Of a stretch of DNA of 64,000 bases, positions 58,164 to 64,000 are shown piece by piece. The notes under the pieces were generated by a model that searched no databases, was not told where the DNA came from, and saw only the letters and a list, made by a program, of their open reading frames with translations. The position numbers were made by a program, and so were the translations under genes. This DNA comes from Erwinia tasmaniensis Et1/99. Lineage in GTDB: Bacteria; Pseudomonadota; Gammaproteobacteria; Enterobacterales; Enterobacteriaceae. The stretch lies in contig NC_010694.1 in NCBI RefSeq assembly GCF_000026185.1, positions 2,604,001 to 2,668,000 of the forward strand. The letters are read 5' to 3'. Position 1 is the stretch's first letter. Every line of letters begins with the position of its first letter.

Positions 58164-59378
58164 ATGAACACTTTAAATCCGTCCCGACTGCTTAAATGCC
58201 TGACCCTAGGCTCGCTGATTGCTCTCAGCCTCAACGTTGTCGCCTATGCCGACGATGTCAACATCAAAACCATGATCCCAGGCGTACCGGAAATTGACGC
58301 TGAAGCCTATGTTCTGATCGATTATAACTCGGGAAAAGTGCTGGCAGAGAAGAATGCCGATGCGCGCCGCGACCCGGCGAGCCTGACGAAAATGATGACC
58401 AGCTATGTCATCGGCCAGGCTATCAAGGCGGGTAAAATCCATCAGGACGATATTGTTACCGTGGGTAAAGATGCCTGGGCTACCGGTAATCCGGTATTTA
58501 AAGGATCTTCACTGATGTTCCTTAAGCCGGGTGACCGGGTGCCGGTTTCTCAGCTGACACGCGGCATCGTGCTGCAATCAGGTAACGATGCCTGCGTGGC
58601 AATGGCCGATTATGTTGCCGGCAGCCAGGACACCTTTGTTGGCCTGATGAATAACTATGTTAAGGCGCTGGGCCTGCAAAATACGCATTTCCAGACGGTA
58701 CATGGCCTAGATGCTGAAGGTCAGTACAGCTCTGCGCGCGACATGGCGCTGATCGGCCGTGCGCTCATTCGTGACGTGCCGGATGAATACGCCGTGTATC
58801 ACGAGAAAGAGTTCACCTTTAACAACATCCGCCAGATGAACCGTAACGGTCTGTTATGGGACACCAGCCTGAACGTTGATGGCATCAAAACGGGCCATAC
58901 CGAGTCAGCAGGCTATAACCTCGTTGCTTCCGCGACCGAAGGCCAGCAGATGCGCCTGATATCGGCCGTTATGGGTGGCCATACTTATAAAGGCCGCGAA
59001 ACCGAAAGCAAAAAACTGCTGACCTGGGGCTTCCGTTTCTTTGAAACCGTGGCTCCGCTGAAGGCGGGCAAAGAGTTTGCTTCTGAGCCTGTCTGGTTCG
59101 GCAACAGCGATCGTGTTCAGCTTGGCGTGGAGAACGATGTTTATCTGACCATTCCGCGTGGCCGGATGAAAGATTTGAAGGCCAGTTACACGCTGAGCAA
59201 CACAGAGCTGCATGCTCCGCTACAGAAAAATCAGGTCGTCGGCACGATTAACTTCCAGCTGGATGGCAAAAACATTGAACAGCATCCGCTTGTGGTGCTG
59301 AACGATATGCCGGAAGGCGGCTTCTTTGGCCGCATCGTTGACTACATCAAATTAATGTTCCACCACTGGTTTGGTTAA
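58164..59378 (+). CDS. dacA: DacA, D-alanyl-D-alanine carboxypeptidase (PBP5)
   Basis: Trims pentapeptide stems in the periplasm. It is 404 residues (E. coli 403). Signal peptide ends at AYA/DDVNIK. Motifs: SLTKMM (active Ser and Lys), SGNDA, KTGHT. The C-terminal amphipathic anchor is [15 protein letters not shown] use ATG 58164, which aligns with the E. coli start; ATGs at 58143 and 58147 lie upstream and no ribosome-binding site is strong, so the choice rests on alignment. Confidence 0.96.
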   Translation: MNTLNPSRLLKCLTLGSLIALSLNVVAYADDVNIKTMIPGVPEIDAEAYVLIDYNSGKVLAEKNADARRDPASLTKMMTSYVIGQAIKAGKIHQDDIVTVGKDAWATGNPVFKGSSLMFLKPGDRVPVSQLTRGIVLQSGNDACVAMADYVAGSQDTFVGLMNNYVKALGLQNTHFQTVHGLDAEGQYSSARDMALIGRALIRDVPDEYAVYHEKEFTFNNIRQMNRNGLLWDTSLNVDGIKTGHTESAGYNLVASATEGQQMRLISAVMGGHTYKGRETESKKLLTWGFRFFETVAPLKAGKEFASEPVWFGNSDRVQLGVENDVYLTIPRGRMKDLKASYTLSNTELHAPLQKNQVVGTINFQLDGKNIEQHPLVVLNDMPEGGFFGRIVDYIKLMFHHWFG

Positions 59379-59385
59379 TCGACTT

Positions 59386-59419
59386 GCTTAAACAGGGGCC
59401 AACCGGCCCCTGTTTAAGC
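59386..59419 (+). terminator. dacA terminator-type hairpin
   Basis: Perfect 15-bp stem (59386-59400 with 59405-59419), loop AACC, ending CTGTTTAAGC. Any U-richness is inside the 3' arm only. Confidence 0.7.
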
Positions 59420-59537
59420 ATCCGCGTTATCTCTTGAAATGAATTGCCACCGTCCCCATATTACATGTTATCGATCCCAATTTATTATCTGCAACTCCCG
59501 CTAAAGCGGGGGGCTAAGTGGTGTTACCGGAGTCTAA

Positions 59538-59801
59538 ATGAAAACCAATCTTAAAGAACTGCTCGAATTCCCTACGTCTTTTACCTACAAAGTAATGGGT
59601 CTGGCACAGCCTGAGCTGGTCGATCAGGTGGTTGAAGTCGTGCAGCGCCATGCCCCTGGTGACTATTCGCCAGAGGTCAAACCCAGCAGTAAAGGCAACT
59701 ATCATTCGGTTTCCATCACCATTAACGCAACGCATATCGAACAGGTGGAAACCCTGTATGAAGAATTGGGTAACATCGAAATTGTTCGCATGGTGCTGTA
59801 A
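59538..59801 (+). CDS. ybeD: YbeD, conserved DUF493 protein
   Basis: It is 87 residues, as in E. coli, ACT-like ferredoxin fold. Conserved throughout: [19 protein letters not shown] and [13 protein letters not shown]. The position before lipB suggests a link to lipoate metabolism, and an allosteric role has been proposed from its ACT-like structure. Function is not proven. CCGGAG precedes the ATG. Confidence 0.95.
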   Translation: MKTNLKELLEFPTSFTYKVMGLAQPELVDQVVEVVQRHAPGDYSPEVKPSSKGNYHSVSITINATHIEQVETLYEELGNIEIVRMVL

Positions 59802-59881
59802 CCGATAATAGGGGGCAAGCTGGTTCTTGCCCCGTACCAACGTTATACTGCCCCCCTCTTTATCCAACCGGATCGCCCGTT

Positions 59882-60553
59882 TTGTCTCCAGATACTCTGA
59901 TTATCCGCCAGCTTGGCCTGCAGCCATGGGCCCCCGTATCGCTCGCTATGCACCAGTTTACCGACCAGCGTAATGATGAAACGCCGGATGAAATCTGGCT
60001 GGTTGAACATCTACCGGTGTTTACCCAGGGACAAGCGGGAAAAAGCGAGCACCTGCTAATGCCCGGCGATATCCCCGTGATGCAGAGCGACCGTGGCGGT
60101 CAGGTCACCTACCATGGCCCCGGGCAGCAGGTCATGTATGTCATGATCAACCTGAAACGGCGCAGGGTTGGCGTGCGTCAGCTGGTTACCGCGATTGAAC
60201 AGACGGTGGTTGATACGCTGGCTGCTTTTTCCGTCAGCGCCAATGCACGCAGCGATGCGCCAGGCGTGTATGTGGATGGAAAAAAAATCTGTTCGCTCGG
60301 CCTGCGCATTCGTCAGGGCTGTTCATTTCATGGCCTGGCGCTCAACGTGGACATGGATCTTTCTCCGTTTCAGCGTATCAACCCCTGTGGTTACGCCGGG
60401 TTGGAGATGACGCAGCTCACGCAACAGCATCCGGGAGCAACGCTGGCCGCGGTGCAGCCGCTGTTAATTGCCCATTTTGCCCATCACCTGGCCATTACCG
60501 ACATTGACTGGCGCGAAGATCCGTCGCTTCCGTTCTCATCGCTACGGCATTGA
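59882..60553 (+). CDS. lipB: LipB, octanoyl-[ACP]:protein octanoyltransferase
   Basis: Moves octanoate from ACP to lipoyl domains such as that of SucB at the left edge of this window. It is 223 residues, starting at TTG 59882. Motifs: [16 protein letters not shown], the lysine in [11 protein letters not shown] and the Cys nucleophile in [10 protein letters not shown]. The C-terminal 15 or so residues are unlike E. coli. No ybeF gene separates it from lipA. Confidence 0.95.
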   Translation: MSPDTLIIRQLGLQPWAPVSLAMHQFTDQRNDETPDEIWLVEHLPVFTQGQAGKSEHLLMPGDIPVMQSDRGGQVTYHGPGQQVMYVMINLKRRRVGVRQLVTAIEQTVVDTLAAFSVSANARSDAPGVYVDGKKICSLGLRIRQGCSFHGLALNVDMDLSPFQRINPCGYAGLEMTQLTQQHPGATLAAVQPLLIAHFAHHLAITDIDWREDPSLPFSSLRH

Positions 60554-60733
60554 AGCTGTTTTACAATTCTGTAACCCTTTCTCGCAAGGGCAGGCTGAAT
60601 CTGCCGCGAGGAGATGATATAATTTGCGCGCTTTACCAAAAGAAGTTGAAAATTACCAACTCATTGAGTGTCATGCGGCTGCATCTTTTTAAAGCGAGCG
60701 ACGACCGCATTCCAACCTGGAACTAACAAGAAT

Positions 60734-61699
60734 ATGAGTAAACCTATCGTGATGGAACGCGGTGTTAAATACCGCGATGCAGACAAAATGGCATTGATCC
60801 CGGTGAAAACCGTGGTCACCGAGCGTACGGAAGTATTACGTAAGCCGGAGTGGATGAAGATCAAGCTGCCTGCCGACTCCAGCCGTATCCAGGGTATTAA
60901 AGCTGCGATGCGTAAAAACGGTCTGCACTCCGTTTGCGAAGAGGCCTCCTGCCCTAACCTTGCTGAGTGTTTCAACCACGGTACGGCTACTTTTATGATC
61001 CTCGGTGCCATTTGCACCCGCCGTTGCCCATTCTGCGACGTGGCACACGGCCGCCCGACGACGCCGGACGCCAATGAGCCGGGTAAACTGGCACAAACCA
61101 TCGCCGATATGGCGTTGCGTTACGTGGTCATTACCTCGGTAGATCGTGATGACCTGCGTGATGGTGGTGCCCAGCACTTTGCTGACTGTATCAGCGCCAT
61201 TCGTGAAAAAAGCCCGACGATCAAAATTGAAACCCTGGTTCCAGATTTCCGTGGGCGAATGGATCGTGCGCTTGAAATACTCAATGCCACGCCGCCAGAC
61301 GTGTTTAACCACAACCTGGAAAACGTGCCGCGCGTTTATCGCCAGGTGCGCCCGGGCGCAAACTACGACTGGTCTTTGAAGCTGCTGGAGCGGTTTAAAG
61401 AAGCCCATCCGGAAATTCCAACCAAATCGGGTCTGATGGTTGGCCTGGGTGAAACTAATGCTGAAATTGTAGAAGTGATGCGCGATTTGCGTCGTCATGG
61501 CGTCACCATGCTGACACTCGGCCAGTATTTGCAGCCAAGCCGCCATCATTTGCCGGTTCAGCGCTACGTCAGCCCGGCGGAATTTGATGAAATGAAAGCT
61601 GCGGCCATGGACATGGGCTTTACTCACGCCGCCTGCGGACCGTTTGTACGCTCCTCATACCACGCCGATATGCAGGCGAAAGGGCTGGAAGTCAAATAG
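60734..61699 (+). CDS. lipA: LipA, lipoyl synthase
   Basis: Radical SAM enzyme inserting two sulfurs into octanoyl groups. It is 321 residues, as in E. coli. The auxiliary cluster cysteines are in [13 protein letters not shown], the SAM cluster in [13 protein letters not shown], and the Ser ligand in VRSSYHAD near the C-terminus. The start is ATG 60734 ([17 protein letters not shown]); the frame is open upstream without conservation. Confidence 0.98.
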   Translation: MSKPIVMERGVKYRDADKMALIPVKTVVTERTEVLRKPEWMKIKLPADSSRIQGIKAAMRKNGLHSVCEEASCPNLAECFNHGTATFMILGAICTRRCPFCDVAHGRPTTPDANEPGKLAQTIADMALRYVVITSVDRDDLRDGGAQHFADCISAIREKSPTIKIETLVPDFRGRMDRALEILNATPPDVFNHNLENVPRVYRQVRPGANYDWSLKLLERFKEAHPEIPTKSGLMVGLGETNAEIVEVMRDLRRHGVTMLTLGQYLQPSRHHLPVQRYVSPAEFDEMKAAAMDMGFTHAACGPFVRSSYHADMQAKGLEVK

Positions 61700-61710
61700 C
61701 CCGCGCCATA

Positions 61711-61743
61711 AAAAAAAACGGATGACCCAGTCATCCGTTTTTT
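61711..61743. terminator. lipA / tatE bidirectional terminator
   Basis: A8 before ACGGATGA (61718-61725), loop CCCAG, TCATCCGT (61731-61738), then T6. Symmetrical A/T flanks serve both convergent genes. Confidence 0.93.
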
Positions 61744-61751
61744 CTTGTCCA

Positions 61752-61955
61752 CTACTCTTTATGAACAGCCTGCCCGGCATTTTTATCTTCTGACGCGGTT
61801 TTACTCGTAGCGTCGCTGTCGTCATTCATCGCCTTTTTGAAGCCTTTAATCGCCGATCCCAGATCTCCACCAAGACTACGCAATTTTTTGGTTCCAAAGA
61901 GAAGCACGATAAGTGCACCCACAATCAGCAATTTAGCGAGACTGATACCTTCCAT
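61752..61955 (-). CDS. tatE: TatE, TatA-like twin-arginine translocase subunit
   Basis: It is 67 residues, as in E. coli: N-terminal membrane helix ([19 protein letters not shown]), hinge, amphipathic helix ([13 protein letters not shown]), acidic tail. TatA paralogue that joins the Tat pore. Convergent with lipA, as in E. coli. Confidence 0.95.
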   Translation of the reverse strand: MEGISLAKLLIVGALIVLLFGTKKLRSLGGDLGSAIKGFKKAMNDDSDATSKTASEDKNAGQAVHKE

Positions 61956-62061
61956 CTTTACCTTCTGTCATCAACCTGACCGCAATGCGATCTTCAAACG
62001 TACTGTATTAACGCCCGCTTCAGGGTGCAATTCAAGCGCATGCTGTAACAAAACATGTTGA

Positions 62062-62847
62062 TTAAAGCTGTGGTGGGGCAAAACGCCGGTTGGCCAGAAC
62101 AGGCAGGGCGCGACGAGCTTCGGCAATACGTTCGACATCAATTTCAGCCAGCAACAATGCCGGCCCCTCCGCAGCGTTGGCAATAACCACGCCCAACGGA
62201 TCAACCACCATGCTGTTACCGATGTTGCGCGGCCCGCACTCCCCTACTGCCACCACATAACAGGTATTTTCCAGCGCGCGTGCGGTAACCAACACCTGCC
62301 AGTGCATCTCTTTAAGCGGCCCTCTGACCCAGGCAGAAGGCAGCACCAGCAAATCGGCTCCGTCCAACGCCAGGCGGCGCGCCAACTCCGGGAAACGGAC
62401 GTCATAACAGGTCATCAGACCAACCTTCATCCCGTCGACATCCACCAGCGGGGGGATGCTATCGCCCGCAGTAACATGAAGCGATTCCTGAACGGTAAAA
62501 GCATCATACAGATGCAGCTTATCGTAGCGGGCGATAATTTCACCCTGACGAATGACAACAAGCGCATTGCAAACGCGCCCCCGATCGTCCGGCACATGAA
62601 GAGTGAATACCGTTGTCAGGGTATTATGCAGGCTGGCGGTCAGGAGCAAACTAAGAAAAAGCCCATCCAGTGGCTGAGCGGCCTTTATTCCCCATTCAGG
62701 GTCGGCGATATCACGAGCTAAAACCGCCTCCGGCAATACCAGTAAGCGCGCCCCCTGTCGGCAGGCGCGATCCATCAGGTCGATACAAGTATCGGCATTT
62801 TTCTGCCACTCGCGATTAACCGCGAACTGTCCTAGGGCCACTTTCAT
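62062..62847 (-). CDS. ybeM: YbeM, nitrilase-superfamily amidase (deaminated glutathione amidase type)
   Basis: It is 261 residues from ATG 62847 with GGGGAG upstream (a GTG one codon earlier is less likely). The nitrilase triad is complete: Glu in LLVLPEAVLA, Lys in RYDKLHLYDAF, Cys in LMTCYDVRFPELA. The family includes the Nit1-type repair amidase for deaminated glutathione. The reading frame is whole here, whereas the E. coli K-12 copy is annotated as damaged. tatE follows after about 106 bp. Confidence 0.93.
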   Translation of the reverse strand: MKVALGQFAVNREWQKNADTCIDLMDRACRQGARLLVLPEAVLARDIADPEWGIKAAQPLDGLFLSLLLTASLHNTLTTVFTLHVPDDRGRVCNALVVIRQGEIIARYDKLHLYDAFTVQESLHVTAGDSIPPLVDVDGMKVGLMTCYDVRFPELARRLALDGADLLVLPSAWVRGPLKEMHWQVLVTARALENTCYVVAVGECGPRNIGNSMVVDPLGVVIANAAEGPALLLAEIDVERIAEARRALPVLANRRFAPPQL

Positions 62848-63001
62848 CACTCATCTCCCCTGCCGTGCTTATTGGATTGAGTCGCCCGCCGCCCTGTCCC
62901 ATGCACTGAAAAGCACCCAGCCGGCTCATATATCACTTTAATGTTTCCTTAATCTTGTCGCCGTAAGCTGATTGCCATTTGACGCAAAAAGGACAAGAAA
63001 G

Positions 63002-63097
63002 ATGACCTGGCTTCCCCGTGGACTTAACGAATTTCTCGCGGTGATCATAACGTGTGCTGCAACGGTTAGCTGGCTGGTGCTCTTCTTTAGCCGCTAA
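63002..63097 (+). CDS. 31-residue single-pass membrane protein, unknown
   Basis: ATG 63002 with AAAAGGA 8 nt upstream opens a 31-codon frame ending TAA. The protein starts MTWLPRGLNE, followed by one hydrophobic helix (FLAVIITCAATVSWLVLFF) and a basic end (SR). Size and layout are those of known enterobacterial small membrane proteins, but it is not one I can name (not KdpF, CydX or YnhF by sequence). It takes the place of crcB, which lies between ybeM and cspE in E. coli. No other gene is seen in this 351-bp interval. Confidence 0.6.
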   Translation: MTWLPRGLNEFLAVIITCAATVSWLVLFFSR

Positions 63098-63151
63098 CGT
63101 AAGGTGACGGACAGGCTGACGCTGGCAGACACCGTTTGACGAATTTCAGAT

Positions 63152-63179
63152 AAAAAAAACCCGCCACAAGGCGGGTTTT
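63152..63179. terminator. cspE terminator (bidirectional with the small ORF)
   Basis: A8 (63152-63159), CCCGCC (63160-63165), loop ACAA, GGCGGG (63170-63175), TTTT. On the minus strand the stem is followed by eight Ts, 20 nt past the cspE stop. Confidence 0.92.
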
Positions 63180-63198
63180 AAGAATTCTGTCTGATAAC

Positions 63199-63408
63199 TT
63201 AAATAGCGGCAACGTTAGCAGCAGATGGGCCTTTGGCACCGTTAGTGATTTCGAACTCTACGCGCTGACCTTCAGCCAGAGTTTTGAAACCGTTGCTCTG
63301 GATGGCAGAGAAGTGTACGAACACATCTTTGCTACCATCTTCAGGAGTAATGAAACCGAAACCTTTGGACTCATTAAACCACTTAACGCTACCTTTGATC
63401 TTAGACAT
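63199..63408 (-). CDS. cspE: CspE, cold-shock-family RNA chaperone
   Basis: It is 69 residues. RNP1 [11 protein letters not shown] and RNP2 VFVHF are intact, and the sequence differs from E. coli CspE at only a few positions. Constitutively expressed nucleic-acid-binding antiterminator. The upstream 149 bp, shared in order with pagP, hold a T-rich stretch but no cold-box that I could identify. Confidence 0.97.
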   Translation of the reverse strand: MSKIKGSVKWFNESKGFGFITPEDGSKDVFVHFSAIQSNGFKTLAEGQRVEFEITNGAKGPSAANVAAI

Positions 63409-63557
63409 CTATATTACCTTTACATGAAAAATGGACACTAAACTGTGTCGAGGGTTAGTACAGCAATTGCGAAGGCTTTTGTCCAGTCGCCAGGGGCGAA
63501 AAAGTGATAAATATCGTTTTTTTTTGTCAGACATTAACTTCACGCCACTTCGTGACG

Positions 63558-64000
63558 TCAGAACTGCCAGCGTAGCCAGGCGAAATAAACGTTACCGTTA
63601 TTATACGTTCCTGGAATGTAAGTCATCTGGAATGTTGCTGAACCATAACCTATTGAAGCCAGGGGTAAAAGCACCGGAATAGGAATATAGTTCCAGTTGT
63701 CGCGCATCGTTACTCCGGCCGTGTAGCCTAGCCCGAGGTGGAAATCAGGATCAGCCAACGGCCGCCACGTTTTTTCCCAACCGTAACCCCCTATCGGCTC
63801 CCACTTGTTAAAGGAATCCTTAAAGGCCATCAGATAGATGCCGTTCCAGTTTCCCTTTTCATCGTAGTGTGAAATGCCGCCGCCAGCCCCCCAAGGGCGT
63901 TCATTATATTTATCGATTTTATCTGAATCGTATGTCCAGCGGTTATGCCAGGTAACGGCAGGAACGTACAGGTCGAACGTTTGCGGGTCATTCCACGTCT
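63558..64000 (-). CDS. pagP: PagP, lipid A palmitoyltransferase (C-terminal part; runs off the window)
   Basis: Outer-membrane beta-barrel enzyme that moves palmitate from phospholipid to lipid A. The last 147 codons are visible; the signal peptide and start lie beyond 64000. The frame is open to the edge. Seen are the active-site histidine region [11 protein letters not shown], the conserved [10 protein letters not shown], the [11 protein letters not shown] segment with the catalytic Asp-Ser, and the barrel end [12 protein letters not shown]. Usually under PhoPQ control. Confidence 0.95.
   Translation of the reverse strand, partial: TWNDPQTFDLYVPAVTWHNRWTYDSDKIDKYNERPWGAGGGISHYDEKGNWNGIYLMAFKDSFNKWEPIGGYGWEKTWRPLADPDFHLGLGYTAGVTMRDNWNYIPIPVLLPLASIGYGSATFQMTYIPGTYNNGNVYFAWLRWQF

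Noticed and set aside
1..64000. Prophage, insertion sequence, CRISPR or defence island
   Set aside because: No integrase, transposase, Cas or restriction genes were recognised; nearly every gene is a core enterobacterial gene in near-conserved order.

Overview
The window is a stretch of core chromosome from a member of the Enterobacterales. Proteins align along their full length with their Escherichia coli counterparts, and gene order follows the E. coli suc-sdh-gltA-nei-phr and seqA-fur-glnS-nag-asnB-tRNA-lnt-glt-leuS-mrd-lip-pagP blocks. The departures from E. coli order point to the Erwinia/Pantoea side of the order (Erwiniaceae, genus not proven). They are a pcp/DUF979/DUF969 insert next to pxpBCA, a kdpE without kdpD, no dtpD between phrB and ybgI, no ybeF between lipB and lipA, no crcB beside cspE, and a six-gene met-leu-gln tRNA operon. 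This taxonomic call is an inference from context. No prophage, insertion sequence or CRISPR array was seen.

Layout. 1-8.4 kb: TCA cycle genes, with sdhCDAB-sucAB on the minus strand divergent from gltA across a 626-bp regulatory region. 8.4-17.3 kb: a minus-strand run of nei, pcp, DUF979, DUF969, pxpA, pxpC, pxpB, ybgI, phrB and a two-domain ybgA. It joins DNA repair with 5-oxoproline (pyroglutamate) salvage, and the DUF969/DUF979 pair is a candidate membrane transporter for that pathway. 17.5-25.3 kb: orphan response regulator kdpE, pgm-seqA, ybfF, ybfE, fldA, a short leader ORF overlapping fur, fur, an Mtr-type tryptophan permease with a TrpR-operator-like palindrome, and a small NTF2-like gene. 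25.3-35.4 kb: glnS, then nagE divergent from nagBACD with two NagC-like operators and a CRP site, then asnB. 35.5-36.3 kb: a six-tRNA operon with a consensus promoter, GC-rich discriminator and strong terminator.

36.3-47.9 kb: ubiF, miaB-ybeZ-ybeY-ybeX-lnt, and the glutamate/aspartate ABC importer gltIJKL, followed by ybeL. gltI is preceded by a near-perfect sigma-54 promoter about 290 bp upstream, and a SroC-like terminator sits between gltI and gltJ. 48-61.7 kb: leuS-lptE-holA-nadD, rsfS-rlmH-mrdA-mrdB-rlpA, dacA, ybeD, lipB and lipA. These cover translation, LPS assembly, replication, NAD synthesis, ribosome silencing, rod-shape peptidoglycan synthesis and lipoate synthesis. 61.7-64 kb: tatE, ybeM, an unannotated 31-codon membrane-protein ORF, cspE and the 3' part of pagP.

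Most of the window is ordinary housekeeping sequence. The parts worth a second look are the pyroglutamate cluster with its internal terminator, the pairing of a RudS-like tRNA s4U desulfidase with photolyase, the orphan kdpE, the sigma-54 gltI leader with NtrC-like motifs in an unusual place, and the small membrane protein beside cspE.
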